Shown: piece by piece, positions 40,553-50,438 of the stretch
How the letters are laid out: each line of letters begins with the position of its first letter
How positions within the stretch are numbered: the stretch's first letter is position 1
NCBI RefSeq assembly: GCF_011174705.1
Contig: NZ_JAANIJ010000001.1
Location: forward strand, 2,852,001 to 2,916,000
Length of the DNA: 64,000 nt
Direction of reading: 5' to 3'
DNA from: Tessaracoccus coleopterorum
GTDB lineage: Bacteria > Actinomycetota > Actinomycetes > Propionibacteriales > Propionibacteriaceae
The notes under the pieces: generated by a model
Told to the model about the DNA's origin: nothing
The model's database searches: none
What the model saw: only the letters and a program-made list of their open reading frames with translations
Made by a program: the position numbers and the translations under genes

Positions 40553-42400
40553 TCAAGCGGTGGCTTGATCGAGGCCTTCGAGGAGGTTGGTGTAGATCTC
40601 GGCGCGGCGGGTTTGGCCTTTGGCGCAGGCGTCGTCTCGTTGGGCGATGAGGGTGGGCCGGTGCTGCTGGGTGGTGAAGAACATGGGGCAGGTTTCGCAG
40701 ATCGTTTCGTAGCGGCAATCGAGCTCGACGGGCCGGCGGCAGTAGCCGTTGCCCAAGAGTCGTTTGTTGACCTCCGCATGCAGGGCGGTCATGGCTGGCC
40801 CGGCGGCCTCGGCGGGCAGGACGGGGATGGCGGGCTCAGCATCTTGGTAGAGGGCTTCGATCTTGCTGGTGACTTGGAAGTACTGGTCGGCGACGGTGCG
40901 GTCACCGATGCGGGCGTAGACCATCGTCATCGACAAGTCGGCGTGGCCCAGTAGCGCGGCGATCGCTTCGAGGCTCATGCCGCGGTTGATGGCTTGGGTG
41001 GCAAGGGTGTGGCGCAGTTGGTGGGGTGGACGTGGCCGATGCCCGCGGCAGTGGCGGCTTTCTGGACGGCTTTGTCGACGCGGGTTGGTGGAATGGGTCG
41101 TCCGCGTTCGAGCAGGAGCAGGTCGCTGGCCTGCCAGGACGGGCGGTGGGCGATCCAGGCGTCGATGAGGGTTTTGAGGGCCGGGTCGAGGGGATGTAGC
41201 GGTCGGTGTGGAGTTTCCCGACCGGGGTGCGAAGCCAGTAGCCGGTGCCGATCTGGACGACGGCGTTGATGCGTAGTCCGAGTAGTTCGCCGCGTCGCAT
41301 GCCGGTGCGGGCCAGGATCTGGATCATCAACCGGTCGAGTTCGTCGGGTAGCTGTGCGGCGGCGGTCATGAACGCGGCAGCACGGGCATCGTCGAGGAAC
41401 TTGGGCAGTGGCTTGTCCAAGCGTGGACGGTCTTCGCGGAAGACCAGAGCGCCGGTGGGCAGGTCGGGATAGCTCCATTCGGTGATACGGGTGAAGAAGG
41501 TATGCAGGTGACCCATCCGCATGCCCAACGTGGTCTTTGACAACCCGGTCTGGCCGCGGTAGCCGGGTCGTTGATCAAGCCAGGAGCGGTAGTCCTCGAT
41601 GTGGCAGCGCTGCAGGTCGGCGATGCGATTGACCTCGGGGTGGTGGGCGATGAGGTATCCGGCGAATTGCCGCAGGGTGGTCTCGAACAGTGTCACTGAT
41701 GAGGGCCGTAGTGAGGCGTGGCATTGCTGCAGGTAGCGGCGCATCGTGGCAGCCATCACCGGAACATGGGTGGTGATCTGTTCCCAGTCGACCTCGGCGG
41801 CGCTGCGCGTCGCCCATGGCCGGCGGACAGCCGGTTGCGGTGCTTGCCCGCGGTGGAACATCACCGCATCCAGCCCGAACAGTGGCGTCGACAACCATCG
41901 GGCGGCGCGCTCGCTCGGGAGGCCATCACGGCATCGAAGTAGCTGGTGCGCGCCTGCTGGTAGGTCTGTGTGGTCAGGGCATCAGGGCTGGTGCCGGCGA
42001 TCACGCAGATGCGCGCCAGATGGGACCACATGCGTCGGCTTTGTGCCGTGGTGAAGCCCAGCTCGAGGGCTTGGGTGGTGAATCTGTCGCGCTGCTCGGG
42101 ATAGGCGTCAGCGATGTAGATGCCCCAGTGGCAGCATGACTGGGAGACGAAGTCCGGGGTGACCGGCAGGCTGCTGGCGATGGCGGCGTGAGCAGCGAAC
42201 GACATCACCTCGGTGCGGACCTGGCGGCGTTGCTCGACGCTGGCGTGGTTCCAGCCGTCGAGATCACCGAACAGCCGACCGAAGCGCTGTGCCGCCAAGC
42301 GACGGCCCTTCGCCGACGCTGAGCTGGAAGCAGCCGCAATGTAGGAGGCCGTCACCTCCTCAAGAGCCGGACTGGTGCTGGTAGGGGCAACAGCGGTCAT
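40553..42400 (-). CDS. Large tyrosine recombinase, TnpB-like (frameshifted)
   Basis: About 616 residues. An N-terminal helical domain (MTAVAPTSTSPALEEVTASY) is followed by a SAM-like core-binding domain (VPVMAATMRRYLQQCHASLR, SVTLFETTLRQFAGYLIAHH). The catalytic domain has Arg in ILARTGMRRGELLGLRINAV, then in another frame HxxR in HPHQLRHTLATQAI, the late His in IAALLGHADLSMTMVYAR and the Tyr two residues later. The C-terminal tail has a Cys cluster (GYCRRPVELDCRYETICETC) typical of long TnpB-like recombinases. Indels lie near 41890, 41220 and 41000. Its ATG overlaps the upstream recombinase stop. Confidence 0.85.
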
Positions 42401-43419
42401 GGACGGGGCCCTTCCTCGATGGGTGGGTAGACGTCGCTCAACACCTGCATGGCGTCGCGGTACTGGTCAGCGAGCCAGTCGTTGGACAAGTGGAGGTAGA
42501 TGCGGGTGGTCTCCAGGTTGGCGTGGCCGGCCTGGGCCTGAATCGCCTCCAAGGCCATGCCCGCCTCCCTCAGCCGGGTGAAGCATGTGTGACGCAGTTC
42601 GTGGCAGGTCGCGTGTCGCAACCCGCGCGACCTCGGGCCCCAGCAAGGACTTCGTCCAGCCCTGCTGCGCTCAACGGCATGCCGCGGCGGGGTCCCTTCA
42701 ACACCACGAACACCAACCCGGTGTCACACTCCGGGGACGCTCGGTGGTCAGGTAGGCGGCCAGGTGGGTGAAGAACGCGTCGACGACCGGGACGATACGT
42801 TCGTGGCCGCCCTTGCCCTGGTGGACGAAGACCCGTCCATCGCCCAGCTGGATGTCGGCCAGACGCAGGCCCAGCACCTCACAGCGTCGCAGTCCGGCGT
42901 GCAGCATCAGCGTGACCATCGCCCGGTCCCGCTCGGTGCGCAACGCGCCCATCAACGCGACCGCCTCGCCCGGCGACAGCACCTGCGGCAGCCGTTTTGG
43001 AGCACGGACCAGCGGCGAGCCCCGCAACGACCGCGACCGGGGCGTCATCGACCGAGGAACCGGCTGCCGCTCACACACACCGCGGGCCAGCAGGTAGTCG
43101 AACAGCGAGGTGACCGTGGCCAGGCGGCGTTTGATCGTGGACGCCGCCAGGCCCTGCTCGCCGTCGACCAACCGGACCACGTTGCCGCCATGGCGAGGTT
43201 CACGCTGCTGCTCGATGAAAGCCAACACATCCGCCGTGCCCACCCCAACCGGTGGCTTGCCCACCACCGTGAAGAAGACCTTCAAGTCGAAGGCCTGCGC
43301 CAACACCGAATTGGGTCGCAGACGCGCCGCGGTGAACCTCAGATACTCGTCCACCCACTGCTCACCCAACCTGGGTGGCTGCCCTCCACGAAGACCAGCT
43401 GTGGCACGAACCCATCCAT
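42397..43419 (-). CDS. Tyrosine recombinase, TnpA-like (frameshifted)
   Basis: A core-binding domain (VDEYLRFTAARLRPNSVLAQ, LKVFFTVVGKPPVGV) is followed by the catalytic domain with Arg in LMLHAGLRRCEVLGLRLADI, Lys in VFVHQGKGGHERIVPV, HxxR in CHELRHTCFTRLREAGM, late His in AIQAQAGHANLETTRIYLHL and Tyr in the same segment. About 341 residues. An indel near 42690 splits the catalytic domain. ATG 43419 (MDGFVPQLVFVEGS) with a small indel, or GTG 43435, could be the start. It is translationally coupled (ATGA) to the larger recombinase. Confidence 0.85.
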
Positions 43420-43503
43420 CACTGGCCCCAGCCACTCGAAGACACCACCATCGTCACCGCCGCATCGACGGCCTGCTTCATCGGGGTCCAGATCACCTAC
43501 ATA

Positions 43504-44486
43504 TCAAGCCGTTTTTCGCGCGGGAGCTCGACCCGCGACTGCCGTGGTAGTTCAGTTCATCGACGATCATCGTGACCGGTTCGGGGTCGAGCCGATCTGC
43601 CGGGTGCTCACCGCGCGTGCCGTGCCGATCGCCCCGTCCGGGTACTACGCGTTCAAGAAGCGTGCGCCGTCGGCGAGAGCTATCGCGGACGCGGAGTTGA
43701 TCGTGCAGATCGAGCGGGTGTTCTGGGACCGCAAGCTGGGCCGCGGGATCAGCGGAGCCCGGAAGATCTGGCGGCTGCTGCGCCGCGAGGGCATCATCGT
43801 CGCCCGTTGCACGGTCGAAAGACTCATGCGGGAGCAGGGGCTGCGCGGGGTCCGTCGTGGGAAGCAGTTCATCACCACGAGAGCGGACGGTGCGTCGTTC
43901 CGGCCCCGGATCACGTGCAACGCTGCTTCCGCGCGGACCGGCCGAACGAGCTCTGGGTCGTCGACTTCACGTATGTGCCGACGTGGTCGGGCATGGCATT
44001 CACCGCTTTCGTCACCGACGTGTTCTCGCGGAGGATCGTGGGCTGGCGGACCATGGACCGGATGCCGACCGATCTGCCCTTGGACGCGCTGGAGATGGCG
44101 CTCTGGGTCCGAGACCGGGCCGGTCAAGACGTCGCGGGAGTGATTCAGCACTCGGACGCGGGAGCTCAATACACCGCGATTCGCTACGCGGAGCGACTCG
44201 CGGACGTCGGCGCGATCGCGTCGATCGGGACGGTCGGCGACAGCTATGACAATGCCCTCGCCGAGAGCGTCGTCGGGCTCTACAAGACCGAGTGCGTGAA
44301 GATCGACGGCCCGTTCCGCACCGCCGATGAGCTCGAACTCGCCACGCTCTCCTGGGTTCACTGGTTCAACGAGAACCGCCTGCACTCATCGATCGGATAC
44401 CTCACACCCATCGAGAAAGAGAACGAGTACTACCGTGAGAACAACCCCAGCACCAGCCGGCGCTGGGAGAACTCGCCCTCCACTAA
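43504..44486 (+). pseudogene. IS3 transposase OrfB with the displaced end of OrfA
   Basis: After the inserted unit the orfA tail PFFARELDPRLPW ends at 43550. OrfB overlaps it in another frame: VVQFIDDHRDRFGVEPICRV, APSGYYAFKKRAPSARAIAD, RKIWRLLRREGIIVARCTVE, then WVVDFTYVPTWSGMAFTAFV (first catalytic Asp), IQHSDAGAQYTAIRYAERLA (second Asp) and DNALAESVVGLYKTE (Glu). With one indel near 44440 it ends ALGELALH at TAA 44486. The DDE residues are intact, but separation from orfA should abolish the OrfAB fusion. Confidence 0.82.
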
Positions 44487-44500
44487 ACCCGGGCGATTCA

Positions 44501-44901
44501 GTCCTCAACCACACACCCGGCAGTTTCGCCGCGGTGCCGGCAGTAATCGCCGGGATCGCGGCCTGGGTCGCCGGCGACGGCGCCAGCGCCAACATCGCCC
44601 TGACCCGAGCACAAGCCGCCACCACCCGCCTCCGCGCGTCCGGGCCCGCCGAGTTGCTGGAAGCCGTCATCGACCAAGTGCTGCCGCCCTCGGCGTGGCC
44701 CTCAGTCCGAGGCCGGATCCTGGAACACGCCGGTCAGGCCGTTCACCACGCCCTCATCACCCACATCCGCGGCGCCCGGACCACCACCCGGCAGCCAACG
44801 CATTCGCGCCTGAGGCTGGCCGCTCGCGTCCAACGACGACGCACAGCGGCCCACGCTATAGGCCCCGGGCGCGCCGGTTGTGGCGCACCTGGTCGGCATG
44901 A
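44501..44901 (+). pseudogene. 3' remnant of a DUF4192-like gene
   Basis: Directly after the IS right end the reading SVLNHTPGSFAAVPAVIAGI, AAWVAGDGASANIALTRAQA and AELLEAVIDQVLPPSAW resembles the C-terminal helices of DUF4192 proteins, which neighbour primase-polymerase genes in actinobacterial elements. The N-terminal half is absent. With an indel near 44820 the end is RRLWRTWSA at TGA 44901, overlapping the next ATG. The identification is from memory of the family pattern and is tentative. Confidence 0.55.
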
Positions 44902-45438
44902 GGAAACACACTCCCGAACCCGTGCCCATGCCGGTCACGATCCCGACCGTCCTGCTCCAAGTCCGCGCCGATGGCACCGTGGACGCCACCATCGAGGGCC
45001 ACCCCTGCTCCCACCCGAAGGAGTCGGCCGGTGGCGGCGGTCATCGCTGCCGCAGATCATCGACCACGCCAGTAGCGACCGCACCATCCCCGTGCGGATC
45101 GAAGTCCACGAAGTCGACCAGACCGTGTTCACCGACATCATCAGCGCCCGCCCACCACGCCAACCCACGCCAACCGTCGAAACTGAGCCCGAGCCGGGAC
45201 CCCGACGCGGCCGACGCGCACTCCCACCCCAGACGCCACGCCTGGTCGAAGTCAGCGGGATGGGTTCGTACCGGGCGAAGACGTAGCCGTCGCCGTCATC
45301 GTCGGCCACACCGACGCCACCGGAACCGGCCACGTCAGCGCCCTGATCGACCTCGACACCCTGCCCGACAGCGCCACGCACGAGGCGATCCTGCTCGGCC
45401 GCATCTCAGGAACCCTCGCCATGCGGCGGCTCCCATGA
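44898..45438 (+). CDS. Conserved element protein upstream of the coupling-protein gene (frameshifted)
   Basis: About 180 residues from ATG 44898: MRKHTPEPVPMPVTIPTVLL, then LPQIIDHASSDRTIPVRIEV, HEVDQTVFTDIISARPPRQP, a Pro-rich linker and, after a further indel near 45260, GFVPGEDVAVAVIVGHTDAT and EAILLGRISGTLAMRRLP. It overlaps the next gene by ATGA. The fold is unknown. The Pro-rich hinge between two compact domains and coupling to a T4CP suggest a transfer accessory protein, by context only. Confidence 0.65.
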
Positions 45439-47201
45439 CCCAACGACAGACCGGGAGCATGGGTGACGAACTCACCAACGCCGCCCTCATCGGCCTGATC
45501 GGCATCTTCTGCGTCGGCCTCGTCCTCCGCGCGTCCGGCACCATCACCGCGTTCCTAACTGGAACACCCCACCCCGCAGCGGGTGCAGCGGGCGGTATCG
45601 CCGTGCTGTTCAACCCCGCCGACCCCGCCACGGCGCTGGGCGCGGACGGACTCGACCCGGTCACCTACTGGCTCGTCAGCGCCGGCCTGCTCGGCGGACT
45701 CACCGCCACCGCCGTGTGGGTGTGGACCCTCCTGCGCCGTCAGACGCGCAAAGCCGAGGCCGACCCGCACCGGCTCGCCGGCGTCGCCACCAGCCACGAG
45801 GTCAAGACCACCGCCTCCGCCAAAGCACTCCTGCGCCGCGCCGGCACCCTGCGACCCTCCCTGGAGTCACCCAGACCGCACGATGTCGGCTACCTCCTCG
45901 GGACCAGCCGCGGCACGAAGGTCTGGGCGTCGGTCGAGGACTCGATCCTGCTGATCGGCCCACCCGCTCCGGCAAAGGCCTCCATGTCGTCATCAACGCG
46001 ATCCTCGAGGCCCCGGCGCAGTCGTCACCACCAGCACCCGACCCGACAACCTCACCGCCACCCTCCGCGCCCGACAACGCAAGGGCGGGCCGGTCGCCGT
46101 GTTCGACCCCCAACACCTCGCCGAAGGCATCCCCGCCGGACTGCGCTGGTCACCGGTGCGCGGCTGCAACGACCCCTTGACGGCGATGATCCGCGCCAAC
46201 GGCCTCGCCGCCGCCACCGGCCTGTCCGCCGGCGGTGTCGAGTCCGGCGGGTTCTGGGAAGGTAAGACCCGGACCGCGCTCCAAAGCCTGCTCCACGCCG
46301 CGGCGCTCGACGGTCGCCCGCCGGCGGAGTTGTTCAGATGGACTCTCGACCCCAGCGCCGCGTCCGAGGCCGTGGCGATCCTCAACTCACATCCGCACGC
46401 GGCGATGGGCTGGGACGACTCGTTGGCCGCGATGATCGACGCCGACCCCAAGACCCGCGACAGCATCTGGCAAGGCGTCTCCCTCGCCCTCGCCGCCCTG
46501 GCGGACCCACGCGTCCTAGATGCCGTCACCCCGGACCAGGCGAGACCTTCGACCCGAAGCCTTCCTCACCGAACACGGCAGCCTCTACTTGCTCGCGACC
46601 GGCGCCGGCGCCGGCGCATCCGCCGCGCTGGTCGCGGCGTTCGTCGAAGACTTGATCGAAACCGCCCGCAAACTCGCCGCCCGCTCACCCGGCGCACGGC
46701 TCGACCCGCCCTGCTCTTGGCCCTCGACGAGGTCGGCAACCTCGCACCCCTGCCATCCCTGCCAGTGCGATGGCCGAAGGCGGCGGCACCGGGATCACCA
46801 CCATGCCCGTCCTGCAATCTCTCGCCCAAGCCCGCGACCGGTGGAGCGAACACCAAGCCGGCGCGATCTGGGACGCCTCCATCGTGAAGATCATCCTCGG
46901 CGGCGCATCCAACAGCCGCGACCTCCAAGACCTCTCCACCCTCATCGGAGAACGCGACGAATACACCGACTCAGTAACCCTCGGCGACCACGGAACCCGC
47001 TCCAGCCAGCGCTCCATCCGACGCGTCCCGATCCTGCCGCCCGACCGCATCCGCACCCTGCCCTTCGGTACCGGGATCACTCTGCTCCGTTCTGCGCCGC
47101 CGATCGTTACCGACCTGCGCGCCTGGCCGAGCCGTCCGGATGCAGCCCAACTCCGCCACGACCGCGACCAACTGGAAGCTCTCCTACGTCGGCCCTCCTG
47201 A
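45435..47201 (+). CDS. Type IV coupling protein (TraD/TraG-like DNA transfer ATPase), frameshifted
   Basis: About 588 residues. Two N-terminal membrane helices (AALIGLIGIFCVGLVLRASG, WLVSAGLLGGLTATAVWVWT) precede the ATPase. Walker A is restored by an indel near 45960 (LLIGPPRSGKGLHVVINAIL) and Walker B reads LLLALDEVGNLAPLPSLPVR. The all-alpha and C-terminal parts include FWEGKTRTALQSLLHAAALD and GITTMPVLQSLAQARDRWSE. Such proteins carry the relaxase-bound strand to the conjugation channel. It starts at ATG 45435 inside the previous stop. Frames change again near 46540, 46710 and 46770. Confidence 0.88.
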
Positions 47202-47285
47202 TACCGGCCGCGCGGAGCCGTCGGCGCACCTGCCTGACGCAGCGACCACGCGCAGCTGGTCGCCCGAGTGCAGGAGGGAAACCTG

Positions 47286-47726
47286 ATGGCCATTCGCACG
47301 CATCAGTCGATATCGGGCTTCGTGGCGTCCGAGCCACAGCTCAGCTACACCGACCGAGGCGATGCTCGCCTCTACTTCAAGATCGGGATGGAGCACTACC
47401 GCAAGGAGCCGGACAACACCTACACGCAGCTGGAGACCTCCTTCCACGACGTCATCGCCTACCGGGGCGCGGCCGAGCAGGGCCACCTGCGACTCGCCAA
47501 GGGCGACAACATCATCGCCGACGGCCGAGTCCGCGAGTACTCCTACGAGCGCGATGGCCAGCGCTACGAAGGCGAGGAGTTCATCGCTACCCGCATCGGC
47601 CACGACCTCGCCCGAACCGACTACGAAGTGGACCGCGCGAACCGCCGTACCACGGCGCGCAGTTCGGCTGCCTTCGAGGCCCCTGTCGGAACCGCGCACT
47701 CCAGCGCTGCCGCGATGCAGATGTGA
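47286..47726 (+). CDS. ssb: Single-stranded DNA-binding protein (element-borne)
   Basis: This intact 146-residue OB-fold protein has ATG 47286 behind AGGAGG. The fold reads HQSISGFVASEPQLSYTDRG, FKIGMEHYRKEPDNTYTQLE, LAKGDNIIADGRVREYSYER and EGEEFIATRIGHDLARTDYE. It has a short disordered tail and lacks the acidic DDDIPF end of chromosomal SSB. It probably protects the strand transferred by the relaxase and coupling protein. Confidence 0.88.
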   Translation: MAIRTHQSISGFVASEPQLSYTDRGDARLYFKIGMEHYRKEPDNTYTQLETSFHDVIAYRGAAEQGHLRLAKGDNIIADGRVREYSYERDGQRYEGEEFIATRIGHDLARTDYEVDRANRRTTARSSAAFEAPVGTAHSSAAAMQM

Positions 47727-47736
47727 GGGGAGCGCG

Positions 47737-48390
47737 ATGACCGATCAACTCCCGCCCGATCACGACGACGAGTTCCTAGACGACCGACCCACCGTGGCGA
47801 GCTTTGACATTCCGGAGCCGCCGCACCCCATCAACTGGAACCTGCTCACCGCCAACGACCTCGAAGCCGAACTCCTCGAACTGAACCGATGGGTCGACTG
47901 GCTCAGACACACCTACGGACTCCCAGCAAGCGTCATCCCACCGTACTGGCATCGCCACCCCGAGTTGGTGTGGGAACTTTCGGCACTCCACCTGCATTGG
48001 TTGTGTGCCTACGACCGCGACCAGAACGGTTCCGCACCGCTGGGCTGGCACCGCGACTTCGCCGACGCCCGCGCCCGGCTCCGCGATTGGGTGGCCACCT
48101 CCGGGACCCGCCTCGACCGCGACCGTCCGACCCGCCAGACGACTTGGCCCGGCGAAGACCCAGCCGCACCGCTCGAAGAGACCCCGATCGCAGATCGTGA
48201 CGAGGACTTCGTTCGATATGTCCTTGACGAGGTCGCTGCCCGCGCCGAGGCAGAAGAAGCGTTCTATGCAGCGATCGACCCCGGACTGATGAGGTGTGAC
48301 GATGGCGCGGAAGTACATCAGGAAGACAAACCAGCGGCCGCAGGGCGAGCGGGAACTGACCCTTCGCGCCGATCTCCACGATCCGCCTGA
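47737..48390 (+). CDS. Acidic hypothetical protein of the transfer region
   Basis: The gene starts at ATG 47737 behind GAGGGGAGCG: MTDQLPPDHDDEFLDDRPTV. A helical, Trp-rich body follows (NDLEAELLELNRWVDWLRHT, PYWHRHPELVWELSALHLHW, WHRDFADARARLRDWVATSG). The natural end is probably near 48299, where a single indel gives TDEV followed by TGA next to the start of the following gene. As read, the frame stays open to 48390. Similar genes lie beside SSB in related elements; the function is unknown. Confidence 0.65.
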   Translation: MTDQLPPDHDDEFLDDRPTVASFDIPEPPHPINWNLLTANDLEAELLELNRWVDWLRHTYGLPASVIPPYWHRHPELVWELSALHLHWLCAYDRDQNGSAPLGWHRDFADARARLRDWVATSGTRLDRDRPTRQTTWPGEDPAAPLEETPIADRDEDFVRYVLDEVAARAEAEEAFYAAIDPGLMRCDDGAEVHQEDKPAAAGRAGTDPSRRSPRSA

Positions 48391-48508
48391 TCTGGACAAG
48401 CTGACTGAACTGCTGATCCGGCTGGCACTCCAGCAGTCCGGGCAGCATCGCGCCGTGAAGCCGACACGACCGCCGCACCCCAGTGCGACAGGGGCAGCAT
48501 CGACGTAG
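48302..48508 (+). CDS. Small basic hypothetical protein
   Basis: This intact 68-residue protein begins MARKYIRKTNQRPQGERELT at ATG 48302 (GTG 48296 is also possible), continues LRADLHDPPDLDKLTELLIR and ends at TAG 48508. A basic N-terminus plus a leucine-rich helix suggests a small DNA-binding or regulatory protein. It lies between the transfer genes and the recombinase. Confidence 0.6.
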   Translation: MARKYIRKTNQRPQGERELTLRADLHDPPDLDKLTELLIRLALQQSGQHRAVKPTRPPHPSATGAAST

Positions 48509-48691
48509 AATGGAGACGCTCCGCCGCGGGTGGCGGGTGTTGTGGTCCTAGCGCTTCGTCCTTGAGACGTGGCAACGCGAACGTGGCCGACTCGGCCTAG
48601 TCCTACAGCCTTCGGGCTCTTCTCACGATCAGCACCCACCGGCATTTCAGTCCGCGGCCGGAGACAGGACCAATGACTGTGGAGAAGAGCC

Positions 48692-50369
48692 ATGACGATC
48701 ATCGACGCGGACCGAACCGCGATAGACAGCCTGGTAGCTCCGGTACCGCTGGCCCGCGGTATCGCCGTTTCCTACTTGCGGGTATCCACCAAGGAGCAGG
48801 CGGAGAGGGCGGCAACGCCGAAGGCTTCTCCATCCCAGCTCAACGCGAGGCCAACCAGCGCAAGGCCGACCAGCTCGGCGCGATGATCGTCGAGGAGTTC
48901 GTAGATGCTGGTGAGTCCGCACGGAAGGCCGATCGTCCCGAGTTGATGCGGATGATCCAGTACGTCACCAGGCACAAGACGAACTACTGCATCGTCCACA
49001 AGGTCGATCGGCTCGCTCGCAACCGCGCCGACGACGTGACGATCCACCTGGCCCTCAAAGACGCGGGCGTCACGCTCGTGTCAGCCACCGAGAACATCGA
49101 CGAGACCCCTCGGGCATGTTGCTGCATGGCATCATGTCGTCGATCGCCGAGTTCTACTCCCGCAACCTCGCCACCGAGGTCATCAAGGGGCTGTCACAGA
49201 AGGCAGCGCAGGGAGGCACGGTGACGAAGGCGCCCATCGGGTACCGCAACGTCGGTGTCCGCGACGACTACGGGCGAGAGATACGCACTGTCGAGATCGA
49301 CGAGGAGCGCGCTGCCCTGGTGCGGTGGGCGTTCCAGGTGTTCGCCACCGGAGACTGGACGACGAGCCAGCTCCACCAGGAACTGGTCGCCCGCGGCTTG
49401 ACCGCGCCGGCAACGCCACGGCGTCCGTGCCGGCCCATCGCAAAGTCATCGGTACATCGGATGCTGACCAACCCTTACTACAAGGGCAGCGTCCGGTACC
49501 AGGGCGTCTCCTATCCGGGGCTCCATGAGGCGATCGTGCCCAAGGAAGTCTGGTACCAGGTGCAGACAGTGCTCGGTACCCATCGGACAGCGGCAGATGC
49601 GACTCAGATCCATGACCATTACCTGAAAGGGACTCTGTTCTGCGGGCAGTGCGGTTCACGGTTGCTCGTGTCGAAGGCCAAGAACGGCCAGGGTGTCATC
49701 TACCCATATTTCGTGTGCGCCAGCCGTCACGGCGGCCGGGGCGACTGCACACGGCAAGCGATGATGATCGAACACATCGAGCACCTCGTCGAACGTCTCT
49801 ACGACCACGTACAGATTGACAGTGAGACCCGACAAGCCTTGTCCTCGATGCTGCACACCAAGTTCGACCAGATGATGTCCGAGGGTGCCGTCGAGCTGGC
49901 AGACCTCGCGTCCCGCCGGACGCAACTGGAGGGCGAACAAGAGAAGCTGCTCCAAGCCCACTATGCGGGAGCGATTCCGCTCGATCTCCTCAAGAGGGAG
50001 CAAGACCGCATCACCAGCTCGCTGGAGACCATCGCGCACCGCATCGCGGCGCACCACGGCCAGTACGCGGAAGCGCGGGCGAACCTTGATGACTCACTGG
50101 AGTTACTGTCCAACGCCTCCGACATTTACGCCAATGCCGACAACGCGAACCGGAGACTGTGCAACCAGGCGCTGTTCAAGGCGATCTACGTCGATGAGGA
50201 CAACGACATCCGCGTGGCCTACCAGAAGCCCTACACGGCGGTCGGTGACGCCGTACTACAGGCTGATGCGTTGACGTGGGCTGCCACGGCACGAAGGGCC
50301 GGCCAGGTTGGAACTTCCTCCAAGGGTGGACCCTTGGTCGAAAGTTTCAACCTGGCCGCGGTGGGGTGA
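48692..50369 (+). CDS. int: Large serine recombinase/integrase of the element (frameshifted)
   Basis: About 559 residues. The resolvase domain has the nucleophile in GIAVSYLRVSTKEQAER (Ser) and conserved IVHKVDRLARNRADDV, then after an indel SSIAEFYSRNLATEVIKGLS. The recombinase domain shows APIGYRNVGVRDDYGRE and SVHRMLTNPYYKGSVRYQGV. A zinc ribbon follows (FCGQCGSRLLVSKAKNG with later Cys), then a coiled coil (RTQLEGEQEKLLQAHYAGA). Indels lie near 48810 and 49112. The last codons run through a 57-bp palindrome and into the 3' end of tRNA-His, so the gene adjoins the attachment junction. Confidence 0.92.
50301..50357. other. Candidate right attachment site: 57-bp near-palindrome
   Basis: Outer arms GGCCAGGTTG and CAACCTGGCC, inner arms CCAAGGGT and ACCCTTGG, and a central GG (50328-50329) form a near-symmetrical site with one base of offset between the arms. 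Serine integrases act on sites of about 40-50 bp with imperfect inverted repeats around a 2-bp core. Its position at the 3' end of the integrase gene, four bases from tRNA-His, fits attR or attL. A terminator role is possible. Confidence 0.55.
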
Positions 50370-50438
50370 GTAACGGGACTTGAACCCGCGACATCCTGGA
50401 CCACAACCAGGTGCTCTACCAGCTGAGCTATACCCACC
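50362..50438 (-). tRNA. tRNA-His (anticodon GTG)
   Basis: The minus-strand cloverleaf has the extra G-1 opposite C73, acceptor GTGGGTA paired with TACTCAC, anticodon arm CTGG-TTGTGGT-CCAG with GTG, and a T-arm GCGGGTTCAAGTCCCGT. CCA is encoded (50364-50362). The 3' end overlaps the last codons of the serine recombinase, which reads in the opposite direction. Confidence 0.95.

Larger units (their letters stand above)
40537..43503 (-). mobile_element. Two-recombinase (Tn554-like) unit nested in the IS3 element
   Basis: The unit is bounded by imperfect 13-bp inverted repeats, TATGTGGGTGATC (40537-40549) and GATCACCTACATA (43491-43503). It encodes only two overlapping minus-strand tyrosine recombinases of about 341 and 616 residues, the sizes of Tn554 TnpA and TnpB. 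No TnpC and no passenger gene are present. It splits the IS3 transposase at the orfA zipper/orfB junction. Confidence 0.75.
40196..44500 (+). mobile_element. IS3-family insertion sequence, itself interrupted
   Basis: Terminal inverted repeats match: TGAATCGCCCCGGGTCTCGT at the left (40196) and, on the minus strand at the right (44500), TGAATCGCCCGGGTTTAGTG, both followed by GGAGGG. Inside are orfA and orfB of an IS3-type transposase, separated by a roughly 2.97-kb recombinase unit at 40537-43503. Without that unit the IS would be about 1.34 kb. The flanks (GACG left, GTCC right) do not show a target duplication. Confidence 0.85.
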
